DNA of 64,000 nt from a bacterium (GTDB lineage: Bacteria; Zhuqueibacterota; QNDG01; JAGLOF01), in assembly GCA_016934955.1 (NCBI GenBank), contig JAFGRY010000048.1, positions 1 through 64,000 of the forward strand, written 5' to 3'. Below are positions 51,879 through 61,547 of this stretch, one piece after another. Position numbers and translations under genes: made by a program. Each line of letters opens with the position of its first letter. Position 1 is the first letter of the stretch. The notes beneath the pieces were generated by a model. It was not told the origin of the DNA. It searched no databases and was given only the letters and a program-made list of their open reading frames with translations.

Positions 51879-53063
51879 ATGAATAAGAAAACCGTTCCTA
51901 TTCTCCTGGCATTTCTCTGCATGGGCTTCGGCGACGCCGCCGGCCCCCTGGTCAATCTGGCGACCGAAGCGTTTTCCATATCCAATGCCGCGGCTTCTTT
52001 GATTGCAAGTGCGGGATTTATCATGTTCGGTCTGCTCTCCATCCCCATGGGTATTGTGCAGTACCGGATCGGTAAAAAGAACGTCATGCTGCTCGGGCTC
52101 TCGATTTTTCTCATCGGAGTGCTTATTCCGGTGTTCGGGCTCTCCTTTTCCCTGCTGCTGCTCGCGGTATTCATCATGGGAGCGGGCGCTGCGGTGCTGC
52201 AGGTGGCGGGCAATCCTATTATGCGGGACGTCTCCGATGCGGGCCGATATTCACGCAATCTCTCTTTCGGACAGTTCATCAAGGCCATCGGTTCTCTTTC
52301 GGCTACCCTGATCCCGGCGTTCGCTGCCGGCAAGCTGGTTTCCGATTATTTTCGTTTTCAGGCCGGCGGTATGGTGAAAGCCGCCGAGTGGCGGCTCATG
52401 TTTCCAATCTACGGGGCAATCATTCTCATTACCGTTGCCGCCGTCTTTCTCCTGCGGCTGAAAGAAAAAGACGTCGGTCAGAAACCAACGACCTTCGGCA
52501 CCAGTTTCAAAGCGCTCGGGAACCCGACCATTCTCATGATGGTCATGGCGATCTTTCTCTACGTGGGAGCGGAAGTCTCGATGTCATCAAAGATTGCGGT
52601 GTTTTTCAGCAGGCAGTATACTATCGACCTGGGCAGCATCGGCATGCTGGGTGTGGGTGTCTTTTTTCTCTCGTTGACGATCGGACGGTTTCTGGGGAGT
52701 GTCATCCTCACCTGGATGAAACCCCATCTCTTCCTGGTGGTGACCTCTCTGCTTTCCATTTTCGGGATCGGGCTGATTTTCATCCACACGATCACCACCG
52801 CCTGGGTCTCGGTCTTTCTGATCGGGATCGGCTTTGCCAATATTTTCCCCCTGGTGTTTTCCATTACCGTTGACGCGTTTCCCGAGAAAACCAATGAGAT
52901 TTCGGGCCTGATGGTCACCGCCATCGTGGGCGGTGCGGTGATTCCGCCGCTGACCGGAGTGATCGCTGACATAAACCTCGGCCTTTCGTTTCTGGTGCCG
53001 CTCGCCTGTATAGTCTACGTGACCGGTGTGGCGCTGGTACAGTACACGCGGGTGAAGGCGTAG
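51879..53063 (+). CDS. MFS sugar transporter (FucP/glucose-galactose type)
   Basis: 394 residues with about twelve hydrophobic helices. Motifs typical of the FHS/FucP family: GFGDAAGPLVNLA in helix 1, QVAGNPIMRDVS and the C-terminal GFANIFPLVFSITVD. Probable proton- or sodium-coupled sugar uptake. Start ATG at 51879, seven bases after GAAGGGAG; sequence upstream is noncoding. The ROK kinase gene follows 13 bases later, so transport and phosphorylation are linked. Confidence 0.9.
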   Translation: MNKKTVPILLAFLCMGFGDAAGPLVNLATEAFSISNAAASLIASAGFIMFGLLSIPMGIVQYRIGKKNVMLLGLSIFLIGVLIPVFGLSFSLLLLAVFIMGAGAAVLQVAGNPIMRDVSDAGRYSRNLSFGQFIKAIGSLSATLIPAFAAGKLVSDYFRFQAGGMVKAAEWRLMFPIYGAIILITVAAVFLLRLKEKDVGQKPTTFGTSFKALGNPTILMMVMAIFLYVGAEVSMSSKIAVFFSRQYTIDLGSIGMLGVGVFFLSLTIGRFLGSVILTWMKPHLFLVVTSLLSIFGIGLIFIHTITTAWVSVFLIGIGFANIFPLVFSITVDAFPEKTNEISGLMVTAIVGGAVIPPLTGVIADINLGLSFLVPLACIVYVTGVALVQYTRVKA

Positions 53064-53076
53064 AGGAGGGTTCCGC

Positions 53077-54201
53077 ATGCAGCTCACTGACCAACGGATC
53101 GTGATGACGCTTGACGCGGGCGGTACGAATTTCGTCTTTTCCGCGATGCAGGAAGGCAAGGAGATCGTCGAACCGATTCGCATGCCCTCCAGCGCCCATG
53201 ACCTGGCCAGGTGTCTCGAGACGATCGTCGATGGGTTCACCCGGGTCAGGGAATGTCTTCCCGCGGCGCCGGTCGCCATCAGTTTCGCCTTTCCCGGACC
53301 TGCCGATTACCCGGCCGGCATCATCGGCGATCTCGCCAATCTCCCGGCCTTCAGAGGCGGTGTCGCTCTGGGGCCCATGCTCGAGGACGCGTTCGGACTG
53401 CCCGTGTTCATCAACAATGACGGGGACCTCTTCACGCTGGGTGAGGCGATCGGGGGCTACCTGCCCTGGATCAACCGCAGGCTCGAGGAGGCCGGCAGTC
53501 CCAAACGGTATAAGAATCTGTTCGGCATTACCCTGGGAACGGGATTCGGCGGCGGGCTGGCACGGGACGGGCAGCTCTATCTCGGTGACAATTCCGCAGC
53601 ATGTGAGATATGGATCATGCGTAATAAGCTCTTTCCGCAGTCGTTCGCCGAGGAAGGGGCCAGCATACGGGCGGTTCAGCGTGTTTACAACGATGCCGCG
53701 GACTGCCGGGAGGCCCTGTCACCCAGGGATATTTACGAGATTGCCGAAGGGAATAAGCCGGGCAACAGGGAGGCCGCCATCAGGGCGTTCAGGCACCTCG
53801 GCGAAACCGTCGGTGACGCACTGGCCAATACAATGACGCTTCTCGACGGGCTGGTCGTTATCGGGGGCGGCCTGGCCGGGGCCGCCCGACTGCTGCTGCC
53901 GGCCGTAGTCGCGGAGATGAACGGCAGCCTGCAGACACTGGCCGGTGATGCCGTCAGGCGGATGGTGGCTAGGGTATACAACACGGAAGATGAAAACGAT
54001 TTGCGGAAATTCCTGGAAGGGGGCAGGAAAGAAGTCACTGTTCCCGGTTCCGGACGGAAGGTCCTCTATGATCCGGAACAGCGCATCGGGATCGGTCTCT
54101 CCCGGCTGGGCACCAGCGAAGCGGTGGCGCTGGGAGCCTATGCCTACGCCCTGGAAAATATCCCCGGCAGGGAGGGGGGCCGGACGGGAGTTTTTCGTTG
54201 A
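53077..54201 (+). CDS. ROK-family sugar kinase
   Basis: 374 residues. Phosphate-1 loop TLDAGGTNFVFSAMQ, FPGPADYPAGI, NNDGDLFTLGEA, LGTGFGGGLARDG and C-terminal VVIGGGLAGAARLLLP. No N-terminal DNA-binding domain, so it is a kinase, not a repressor. The CxCGxxGCxE zinc motif of many ROK proteins is absent. Probably phosphorylates the sugar imported by the preceding carrier; sugar not identifiable. Confidence 0.87.
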   Translation: MQLTDQRIVMTLDAGGTNFVFSAMQEGKEIVEPIRMPSSAHDLARCLETIVDGFTRVRECLPAAPVAISFAFPGPADYPAGIIGDLANLPAFRGGVALGPMLEDAFGLPVFINNDGDLFTLGEAIGGYLPWINRRLEEAGSPKRYKNLFGITLGTGFGGGLARDGQLYLGDNSAACEIWIMRNKLFPQSFAEEGASIRAVQRVYNDAADCREALSPRDIYEIAEGNKPGNREAAIRAFRHLGETVGDALANTMTLLDGLVVIGGGLAGAARLLLPAVVAEMNGSLQTLAGDAVRRMVARVYNTEDENDLRKFLEGGRKEVTVPGSGRKVLYDPEQRIGIGLSRLGTSEAVALGAYAYALENIPGREGGRTGVFR

Positions 54202-54226
54202 CTTTGCATCTAAATTTTAGTAATTT
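54198..54226 (+). promoter_or_regulatory. ssrA: candidate promoter of the tmRNA gene
   Basis: TTGACT (54198-54203), overlapping the stop of the ROK gene, then a 17-base spacer and TAATTT (54221-54226), about 13 bases before the mature tmRNA 5' end. Confidence 0.5.
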
Positions 54227-54238
54227 TTCTGACTACAC

Positions 54239-54592
54239 GGGGACGATTCTGGTTTCGACGGGATCAGAGATGAGGGAGAACGCGTGTCCAGGTGTCCGGC
54301 GCCTGGTTAAACCCCGGAACAACCATAATAATCGGCAACGATTATAACTACGCTCTGGCTGCTTAATCGCAGCCCGTTTCTGAGGTCCTGCACCTGCCGT
54401 GGACTTCATGAAACGTCGCTAAAGGCGGGTTAGCTGCGGCTGATGCCCGAGAAGCCGCAGTGAACCAAATCGGGCTTGGTTGAAAACAGCTCGTCTGTCA
54501 GCAGGTTTTCGGCGACATGTGAAGACAGACTACGCACGTAGCGGTCTCCCGGGTCTTGTTCTCGGACGTGGGTTCGATTCCCACCGTCTCCA
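54239..54592 (+). ncRNA. ssrA: tmRNA (trans-translation RNA)
   Basis: One-piece tmRNA. The 5' end GGGGAC pairs with GTCTCC at 54586-54591, giving the G-U third pair that marks alanine identity. A T-arm with GGTTCGATTCC precedes the 3' end. The tag frame at 54334-54363 encodes GNDYNYALAA and ends in TAA; TAATC just before the resume codon GGC matches the usual tmRNA signal. The terminal CCA is not encoded (ACAA follows), so it must be added enzymatically. Rescues stalled ribosomes with SmpB, whose gene is not in the window. Confidence 0.97.
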
Positions 54593-54630
54593 CAACTGCA
54601 GCCGTTCCAAAACATTCGGACACTCCTTTT

Positions 54631-54648
54631 TGCCCGCGCCTGCGGGCA
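54631..54648 (+). terminator. weak terminator-like hairpin after tmRNA
   Basis: TGCCCGC pairs with GCGGGCA across a four-base loop, followed only by TTAT. It lies between tmRNA and the next gene, but the poor T-run makes its strength doubtful. Confidence 0.35.
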
Positions 54649-54676
54649 TTATCATCAACCTGCTGAAAGGATGCGT

Positions 54677-56374
54677 ATGGATGCTCTAAACACGTTTCTG
54701 GAAGGACTGAACGACATTATCGGCAGTAATTCCAGCTGGTTCCCTTTTATCCTGCTTGGTGCAGGTGTATTTTTTACCCTCTACCTGAAATTTCCTCAGA
54801 TCCGTTTTTTCCGCCACGCTTTCCAGATCGTTACAGGAAAATATGAAAAAGATTCGTTCGAGGGTGACACAACCCATTTCCAGTCCCTGACCACTGCATT
54901 GTCGGGCACCGTGGGCACGGGCAATATCGCCGGTGTCGGTCTGGCCCTCTACATGGGAGGCCCGGCCGCCCTTTTCTGGATGTGGGCCACCGCGTTCTTC
55001 GGCATGTGCCTGAAATTCGTGGAGTGCACTCTCTCCCACAAGTACCGGATCGTGGCCGCGGACGGCAGTATCTCCGGGGGGCCCATGTACTACATGGAGA
55101 GAAAGCTGAACATGAAGTGGCTGGCTGTTCTGTTCGCCATTGCCACAGTCATCTGCTCCTTCGGCACCGGTAACCTGCCGCAGATCAACAATATCGCCGT
55201 TTCCATTGAATCGACGTTCTTCATCAAACCCTGGATAACCGGCGGTGTGCTTGCCGTTCTGCTCGCGTTGATCATCATCGGCGGGATCAAGCGTATCGCG
55301 AAAGTGACCGAGAAAATCGTCCCGTTCATGGCCTTTATTTATATCGTCGGCGCCCTGGCCGTTATCATCGCCAACCCCCACGGGATCGTCGAGTCGTTCA
55401 GCATGATTTTCAGCAACGTGTTCAACGGCAGTGCGGCGGTCGGCGGTTTTATCGGCGCTTCATTCAGTTTCGCGCTCACCAACGGTGTCAGCCGGGGTAT
55501 CTACTCCAATGAGGCTGGCCAGGGTTCGGCTGCCATCGCTCACTCGGCGGCCAAGGCGGACGAGCCCGTATCGGAAGGGATGGTCTCGATTCTTGAACCA
55601 TTCATCGACACGCTGATCATCTGCACGCTTACCGGACTGACCATCATGGCCTCGGGCACCTGGAACGAAAAATTGCCGAACACGTTCCAGCGCGCCGACC
55701 TGGAGATCGTTCAGGGAGTCTGGAACCAGGAAAACCCGGATCATATACGGCCCCTGAAACGGCATTTAAACCGGCAGGCGCACGATCCGATCGTTCCCTT
55801 TGAAGGAGTGCTTTTCATTGATCAGGGACACCTGGCCGATTCAACGGCGGTCACGATCATTCATGCGCGTTCCATCGCAGAAAATGTCATGTTTTACAAG
55901 GGAGGAGAACCGTACAGCGGCGAGCTTGCCGTTACAGAGGGGAAACCGGACGATGTGGATGTGCAGCTGGAGGGAAATTCGCTCCTGCACAGCGCCCAAT
56001 TGACCGCCCACGCGTTCCGGAAAGGGTTTCTCGGTGATAACGGAAAATTTATCGTTTCAGTGGGACTGCTGCTGTTCGCGTTCTCCACGGTCATCTCCTG
56101 GTCCTATTACGGCGACCGGGCCATTACCTACCTCATCGGTCTCAAATATGTGCTTCCCTACCGGATCGTGTACGTGATCGCGTTTTTTGCCGCCGCGCTG
56201 GCTGATACAACGATTATCTGGACCTTTGCCAACATCGCCATTGTCCTGATGGCCCTGCCCAACCTCTTCGGTATTCTCATGCTGCACAAGGACATGAAAA
56301 CATCGATCGCCGAATACTGGGTCAAGTTCAAGAATGAGCATCCCGAGGATGCCGCCAAAATGAAGATTAAATAA
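54677..56374 (+). CDS. alanine/Na+ symporter (AGCS family) with large inserted domain
   Basis: 565 residues from ATG at 54677 (GAAAGGAT upstream; ATG at 54671 is too close to it). AGCS signatures: [53 protein letters not shown] and SWSYYGDRA. Members are usually about 450 residues; here about 110 hydrophilic residues (331-440) are inserted between helices, before [12 protein letters not shown]. Imports alanine or glycine with sodium. The next gene is another Na+ amino acid carrier. Confidence 0.93.
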   Translation: MDALNTFLEGLNDIIGSNSSWFPFILLGAGVFFTLYLKFPQIRFFRHAFQIVTGKYEKDSFEGDTTHFQSLTTALSGTVGTGNIAGVGLALYMGGPAALFWMWATAFFGMCLKFVECTLSHKYRIVAADGSISGGPMYYMERKLNMKWLAVLFAIATVICSFGTGNLPQINNIAVSIESTFFIKPWITGGVLAVLLALIIIGGIKRIAKVTEKIVPFMAFIYIVGALAVIIANPHGIVESFSMIFSNVFNGSAAVGGFIGASFSFALTNGVSRGIYSNEAGQGSAAIAHSAAKADEPVSEGMVSILEPFIDTLIICTLTGLTIMASGTWNEKLPNTFQRADLEIVQGVWNQENPDHIRPLKRHLNRQAHDPIVPFEGVLFIDQGHLADSTAVTIIHARSIAENVMFYKGGEPYSGELAVTEGKPDDVDVQLEGNSLLHSAQLTAHAFRKGFLGDNGKFIVSVGLLLFAFSTVISWSYYGDRAITYLIGLKYVLPYRIVYVIAFFAAALADTTIIWTFANIAIVLMALPNLFGILMLHKDMKTSIAEYWVKFKNEHPEDAAKMKIK

Positions 56375-56384
56375 AAGGGAATAT

Positions 56385-57728
56385 ATGGAGACGAACAGAG
56401 GCAGTTTCAGCAGAATAGGATTCATCCTCGCAGCCGCAGGCTCGGCAGTGGGTCTGGGCAATCTCTGGAAATTCCCGTATACGGTGGGTGAGAACGGGGG
56501 CGGCCTTTTTGTCGTTATCTACCTGCTGTCGGTGATCGCCATAGCCTTTCCGGTGTTGCTGGCGGAGGTGACGCTCGGCCGGTTTACAGGAAAAAATCCT
56601 GTGGGGGCGTTCAATGCCATCAAGCCGGGCACTCCCTGGAAACTGGTTGGATATCTCGGCGTCGCCAGCGGATTCATGATATTGTCCTTTTATTCCGTTG
56701 TCGCGGGAACGACCCTGGGGTACTTTTTCAAATCGGTGACCGGCCAATTCGTCAACATCACACCGGAAATTGCGGAACAGACATGTGACGCATTCACGTC
56801 AAACCCGGCGTTCCAGCTGCCGCTGCTGGCCCTTTTCATCGCCATTACCGTGTTCGTGGTGATGCGCGGTGTTTCCGGCGGCATAGAAAAATTCTCCAAA
56901 ATACTCATGCCGGTGCTTTTCGGCATTCTCATTCTGCTTCTGGTCAGGTCGCTGACGCTCAGCGGGGCCGCGAAGGGTATCGAATTCTATCTCAAGCCCG
57001 ATATCTCGGCGCTTAAACCGAAACTGGTGCTCGATGCCATGGGGCAGGCGTTTTTCAGTCTCAGTCTCGGCATGGGCACCATGATCACCTACGGCTCCTA
57101 CGTGAGCAAGAGAGAGAACCTGGTGACCTCGGCGGGCTGGATCGCGTCTTTCGATACAGGGATCGCCCTGATGGCGGGGTTTATCATTTTCCCGGCCATT
57201 TTTTCCCAGGGAATGAATGAAGCGGCCGGTCCCGACACCATGTTTAACGTGCTGCCGGTTCTCTTTGACAAAATGCCCGGCGGGATCTTTTTCGGACCGC
57301 TGTTTTTCCTGCTGCTCTCCATCGCGGCCCTTACCTCGACCATTTCGATTCTGGAAGTGCCGGTCGCCTACGCGGTGGATGAAAGGAAGTGGGGGCGGAA
57401 GAAATCGGCCATTCTCATTGGAAGCATTGCCTGTCTCATTGGTGTCCCGGCCGCTCTTTCCCAGGGAAGCGTCCCGTTCCTGGCTGATCTGCCTCTGTTG
57501 CACATCAGTTTTATGGCACTCTGGGTGCAGGTCTGGGGAGTGCTTTCCCTGAGTATCGGCGCCTTCTTCATCGCGCTGTTTGTCGGATACGCCTGGAAAC
57601 CGGGCAACGCTCTCATGGAGATCCGGCAGGGTGCCGGGTCACTGAAGGCGGTGTCACTCTGGGTGTTCGCCGTCAAATATGTCTCACCGCTTCTCATCCT
57701 GGCGATTTTAATCGGTATGTTTTTTTAA
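56385..57728 (+). CDS. Na+-dependent neurotransmitter-symporter-family (NSS/SNF) transporter
   Basis: 447 residues. Helix 1 motif GFILAAAGSAVGLGNLWKFPY with the sodium/substrate site, GGGLFVVIYL, PVLLAEVTLGRF, and about eleven or twelve helices. LeuT/MhsT-like amino acid uptake with sodium. Ten bases after the AGCS carrier, so co-transcribed; a terminator follows. Confidence 0.95.
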   Translation: METNRGSFSRIGFILAAAGSAVGLGNLWKFPYTVGENGGGLFVVIYLLSVIAIAFPVLLAEVTLGRFTGKNPVGAFNAIKPGTPWKLVGYLGVASGFMILSFYSVVAGTTLGYFFKSVTGQFVNITPEIAEQTCDAFTSNPAFQLPLLALFIAITVFVVMRGVSGGIEKFSKILMPVLFGILILLLVRSLTLSGAAKGIEFYLKPDISALKPKLVLDAMGQAFFSLSLGMGTMITYGSYVSKRENLVTSAGWIASFDTGIALMAGFIIFPAIFSQGMNEAAGPDTMFNVLPVLFDKMPGGIFFGPLFFLLLSIAALTSTISILEVPVAYAVDERKWGRKKSAILIGSIACLIGVPAALSQGSVPFLADLPLLHISFMALWVQVWGVLSLSIGAFFIALFVGYAWKPGNALMEIRQGAGSLKAVSLWVFAVKYVSPLLILAILIGMFF

Positions 57729-57735
57729 GTGACAG

Positions 57736-57764
57736 AGAGGCGGCCGCGGCCGCCTCTTTTTTTT
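57736..57764 (+). terminator. strong intrinsic terminator
   Basis: Near-perfect GC palindrome AGAGGCGGCCG/CGGCCGCCTCT followed by eight Ts, just after the NSS transporter stop. Ends the amino-acid carrier operon. Confidence 0.92.
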
Positions 57765-57781
57765 GGCTGGAGTGACGGATC

Positions 57782-58117
57782 ATGACGAAGATCCCGGGCG
57801 AAACCGCATATACCGCGATCTACCGGGTCGTCCGACGCATTCCCGCGGGCCGAGTGGCAACGTATGGCGCGGTCGCCGCCGGCGCCGGTCTGCCGGGGCA
57901 GGCGCGGCTCGTGGGATATGCACTTCATCGCTGCCCGCAGGGACAGCGGATTCCCTGGCAGCGGGTGGTCAATGCGCGGGGAATGATCAGCAGGCTTCCG
58001 GATCCGGATGCTGCAGCCGGGCAGAGAGTGCTGCTCGAATCCGAGGGGATAGAATTTGATGCGCGGGGCGCGATCGACCTGGCCCGCTTCGGCTGGCACG
58101 ACGCTGAGACGCGCTGA
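57782..58117 (+). CDS. alkyltransferase-like DNA-binding protein (ATL)
   Basis: 111 residues of the O6-alkylguanine-DNA alkyltransferase C-terminal fold: YRVVRRIPAGRVATYGAVA, arginine finger region ARLVGYALHR, and IPWQRVVNARG, where the catalytic PCHRV cysteine is replaced by Trp. Such ATL proteins bind O6-alkylguanine and flag it for nucleotide excision repair. It ends 22 bases from the convergent YhaM gene. Confidence 0.93.
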   Translation: MTKIPGETAYTAIYRVVRRIPAGRVATYGAVAAGAGLPGQARLVGYALHRCPQGQRIPWQRVVNARGMISRLPDPDAAAGQRVLLESEGIEFDARGAIDLARFGWHDAETR

Positions 58118-58139
58118 GCATGGCGCTGCCTTTTGCTCT

Positions 58140-59147
58140 TCAGTCGAAAAGGGTGGAGGGCGGCTCCTGGTCATCATCGCTGCCGGATCCGAGGTAGATG
58201 AACCGGTCCAGCAGGTTGATATACTGGCTCCATTTTTTTCCTGAAGCACTGTCCCGCTCAATGATCCGCTGAATGGCATTCGCCTTTGAATCCATTTCAT
58301 CCGCATAATAGAGAACGATGGCTTCAAGGGTGGCGGGAAGCACGGGTGAGCCGTGCTCAAGTTCACCCTGGTGGCTCAGAATGAGGTGGATGACCAGGTT
58401 TTTCAGTTCTTCGGGAAAGGCCCCGGATTGCTGCAGTTCCACAATGCGCTGTTCGATCATGCGGGCGCCGATGGTGATGTGCCCGTGCAGCCGGCCTGCG
58501 TCGGTGAAATCGATAAATCCCCTGTCAAACGTATATTCTTCGATCTTGCCGATATCGTGGAGCAGCGCGCCGGTGATGAGGAGATCCCTGTCAATGCCGG
58601 TGTACTGCAGACACATCGCTTCACAGACGGCGGCAACGCTCAATGTATGTTCGATCAGTCCGCCGCTGTACGCGTGATGCCAGAGCTTCCCGCCCGGCGC
58701 CTCCCTGAATCGGCGGCCGGTTTCCTCATTGAGAAAGACGGCTTCCAGGAGACTCCTGAGATGCGGATTCTTCACCGTACCTGTTTTTTCAACAAGCAGA
58801 GCGAAGAGGGATTCCACATCACAGGACGCCCGGGGCACGAAATCCGCCGGGCTGACACCGTCCGCCGCTTCCGCTTTTCTGATACGCTCGACGGTGAGCT
58901 GCAGGGCCTCACCGTAGGTGCGCACCGAGCCCTGTATCTTTACGATGGTCCCTTCCCGAAATGTCTCATAGTGTCGGGATGCATCGTCCCAGAGAGTGGC
59001 GGTGATTCGTCCGCTCGCATCACCGAGATTGAGCACCAGGTAGGGATTGCCGTCTTTTTTCGTTTTCAGTTCAGCCTTGCGGATCACGAAAAAATCGAGC
59101 ACCTTGTCCCCGGGTTTGAGGGAGCCGATCGTCGAGTTACCGTCCAT
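58140..59147 (-). CDS. YhaM-like 3'-5' exoribonuclease (OB fold + HD domain)
   Basis: 335 residues. N-terminal OB-fold nucleic-acid-binding part (about 15-100), then an HD phosphohydrolase domain with GGLIEHTLSV, GALLHDIGKIEEY, HGHITIG and LSHQGELEHGSP metal ligands. YhaM/CBF1-type proteins shorten RNA or single-stranded DNA from the 3' end. It overlaps the preceding acylase gene by 11 bases, so is co-transcribed. Confidence 0.9.
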   Translation of the reverse strand: MDGNSTIGSLKPGDKVLDFFVIRKAELKTKKDGNPYLVLNLGDASGRITATLWDDASRHYETFREGTIVKIQGSVRTYGEALQLTVERIRKAEAADGVSPADFVPRASCDVESLFALLVEKTGTVKNPHLRSLLEAVFLNEETGRRFREAPGGKLWHHAYSGGLIEHTLSVAAVCEAMCLQYTGIDRDLLITGALLHDIGKIEEYTFDRGFIDFTDAGRLHGHITIGARMIEQRIVELQQSGAFPEELKNLVIHLILSHQGELEHGSPVLPATLEAIVLYYADEMDSKANAIQRIIERDSASGKKWSQYINLLDRFIYLGSGSDDDQEPPSTLFD

Positions 59148-61485
59148 GTTTACCTTCCGATTCGAGCATGAGCAGATCGAGCCCCGATCGTTTGATGCGG
59201 GCGGTGTCGGTCAGTACAGGGTGATAGAGTTTTTCTCTGTAGAATACCAGCTGATCCTTGTAGTGCTCATCGAGCGGCTGTCCCGACTGTCCGGGAGGCA
59301 TGATGACGAGAGAGTTGTCCCGTCTGCCCAGATCGATGATAAGCCGGGCACCGGGCCCCTCTGATGCGGAGCCGGCCTGGTCTTCCTGTACGGCAAAGGC
59401 ATCGATCGTGCTCGGCGATCCGGCTACGGGAAACGGCCCGAGGTTGAAGCTGGGAGCAAAAAGTGCATTGTCCCCCAGCGGGTGGTGGAAGGAAAGACGG
59501 TGAACCGCTCCCCAGGACCAGCGGCTGTATTCATCTCCCAGGCGGGCCATAAGGTCATCGGCGCTCTCCCGGTAGCTCTTCTCGACGATGGCCGCGAGAT
59601 CTTCCCGCACATTGGGTGTGGATCGGTCATCGAACCAGGGGGACCGGTCCTGCATGATCAGAGCGCTGCACCTGAGCAGGGGTTCGATTCCGGTTTTCTT
59701 CCAGCTCGCGACCAGGCCTGTGCCCAGTTCGTCGGCGTAGATGTTGTCAATGAGCCGCTGAATCAGGGTGTAATAGAAAACGGCCTCGGCACTCCCGGTG
59801 TGCATGGCGCCGCTCCAATTGTCGAATTTATGCCAGATGCTCCTGTACAATGTTCCGATCTCGAACCTGTTTTTCATGAGGACATTGATCCGCTCCATGA
59901 ACTGTCTGGCAAAGGGAGAAACGATGTCCGTCTGAATGTCCTTGAAATCCTTTATCGAGAGAAATTCGTCGCCGCCGAGCAGCTGGGTGAGCCGGGCCGC
60001 CGGAAGCACCGGCCCTGACAGTGAGGCCGGAAAGCGTGTCAGGACGGGAGTGTCCGCGATGACGATGAATCCCTCGGGAGGATTGTAGATAAACGGGAGA
60101 CGGTCAAATGCATGATAGCCGGCGCCCGGCGCCCCGGGCTGCAGCACGGATCCGGCGGTCTGCATCCCGATATTTCCGTCATTGTCGGCATAGACGAATT
60201 GAAGCGGCAGCAGATGGAACCGTGACAGGGCGCGTCTGAATTCGTTCCAGTCTCCGGCCCGGTTGAGATCGAGCAGCGCCTGGAGATCATCCCCGTATTC
60301 GAGGCCTGTCCAGCGAAACGAGACCGGCGGGGCAACGACCCGCCCGCCCGCGATCAGATCGCTCACCACCGGGCCGTGGATCGATTCCCGTACCAGGAGA
60401 GAGCGGGCGGAATCAAGGCGCACGGGAATACGCTCGTACCGGGACGTGAAGGAGTGGACCTTCCCCCCTGCGATATATGAATCCGGACCCGCCGCTTTTT
60501 CCCGAATACACCGGGAAACACTGCCGCCGGCAGCGGTGATGTTCCAGGCGATGCTGCTGTTTTGGCCGATGAGCACACCCGGAAAACCGGGCAGCGACAG
60601 TCCGTACACGTCATATCCCGATCCGAAGAGATGGGTTTCATACCAGAGTGAAGGAATGGTCAGCGCCGTTTGGGGCGCACCGGCCATGAGCGGCTGACCG
60701 GTGGCCGACCGTATGCCCGATACGGCCCAGCCGAGGCTCGCGTACGGTGTCTGCGATGAGATCAGGAAAGCCGTTCCCCGTTCAAACGCGGCAAGGAGTT
60801 TCGTATACACGTTGCCATTGTTGATCGTATGGGGCTCAGTCGCCGGTTCCGGTCCGAACAGGGCTTCCAGGCCGGGAACATTCGATGTCCCGCCGGCGGC
60901 CCTGCTCAGCATCTCCCTCCGCCAGTCGGCACGCATTCGCCAGGCGAAGAGACGGCTCACGGCGATGCAGTCGCTCACCGTCCAGTCGGCCGGCTGATAA
61001 CTGAGGAGAATGAATTCAACGGGCAGCCGGTCGCCCAGTTGCCGGATACACGCGTTCACTCCGTCGGTGTATGCCTGGAGAGCATCAAGGGATTCAACCG
61101 AAAGACCGGCGGCTATCTCGTCAGCGGCCCGGTGTATACCGATGGTGAGCATCAGGCTGTCAGCGCCCGCCGCCTCCGGGCCGAGGATACTGGCAAGCCG
61201 GCCCCTGGCGCTGCGCCTCCAGAGGTCCATCTGCCAGAGCCTGTCCTGGGCGGTGACAAAGCCCTGGGCAAAAAAGAGACCGCGGCTCTCTTCGGCAATG
61301 ATATGCGGAATATGGTAGCCGTCCCGATAGACGCGCACCCGGCTATCAAGACCGGCCACGGTAATTGTCCCCGTCGTTCTTGGCAGGGAGCCGGTAACTA
61401 TTACATATCCCAGCGAGCAGATACCGGCGAGTGCCAGCATGATAACCGTCAAAATAAGAAGGGTGATTTTTAATCCTCTTTGCAT
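59137..61485 (-). CDS. penicillin-acylase-family Ntn hydrolase, divergent active site
   Basis: 782 residues with one N-terminal membrane helix/signal anchor (about 7-30). Alpha-part motifs RDGYHIPHIIAEE and FAQGFVTAQDRLWQMDLWRR are typical. The processing point, normally SNNW followed by ANDPH, reads YASLGWAVSG and MAGAPQTAL: the nucleophile Ser remains (SLGW), but the next Asn and the DPH motif are lost. Catalytic activity and autoprocessing are uncertain. Family members hydrolyse acyl amides and homoserine lactones. Confidence 0.88.
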   Translation of the reverse strand: MQRGLKITLLILTVIMLALAGICSLGYVIVTGSLPRTTGTITVAGLDSRVRVYRDGYHIPHIIAEESRGLFFAQGFVTAQDRLWQMDLWRRSARGRLASILGPEAAGADSLMLTIGIHRAADEIAAGLSVESLDALQAYTDGVNACIRQLGDRLPVEFILLSYQPADWTVSDCIAVSRLFAWRMRADWRREMLSRAAGGTSNVPGLEALFGPEPATEPHTINNGNVYTKLLAAFERGTAFLISSQTPYASLGWAVSGIRSATGQPLMAGAPQTALTIPSLWYETHLFGSGYDVYGLSLPGFPGVLIGQNSSIAWNITAAGGSVSRCIREKAAGPDSYIAGGKVHSFTSRYERIPVRLDSARSLLVRESIHGPVVSDLIAGGRVVAPPVSFRWTGLEYGDDLQALLDLNRAGDWNEFRRALSRFHLLPLQFVYADNDGNIGMQTAGSVLQPGAPGAGYHAFDRLPFIYNPPEGFIVIADTPVLTRFPASLSGPVLPAARLTQLLGGDEFLSIKDFKDIQTDIVSPFARQFMERINVLMKNRFEIGTLYRSIWHKFDNWSGAMHTGSAEAVFYYTLIQRLIDNIYADELGTGLVASWKKTGIEPLLRCSALIMQDRSPWFDDRSTPNVREDLAAIVEKSYRESADDLMARLGDEYSRWSWGAVHRLSFHHPLGDNALFAPSFNLGPFPVAGSPSTIDAFAVQEDQAGSASEGPGARLIIDLGRRDNSLVIMPPGQSGQPLDEHYKDQLVFYREKLYHPVLTDTARIKRSGLDLLMLESEGKHGR

Positions 61486-61518
61486 CGTCGTCCTTTATAG
61501 AGAGTGCCTGCCGGTTAT

Positions 61519-61547
61519 ATGTTAATTATTTATAATTATAAAGTCAA
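61519..61547 (-). promoter_or_regulatory. candidate promoter before the penicillin acylase gene
   Basis: On the minus strand, TTGACT (61542-61547, within the end of the sensor kinase gene), a 17-base AT-rich spacer and TAACAT (61519-61524), 34 bases before the acylase start. Confidence 0.45.

Noticed and set aside
54430-54689. Short open frames on both strands within and after the tmRNA, one with a [13 protein letters not shown] segment
   Set aside because: This peptide is the well-known false translation of tRNA/tmRNA 3' ends; the DNA is accounted for by the tmRNA.
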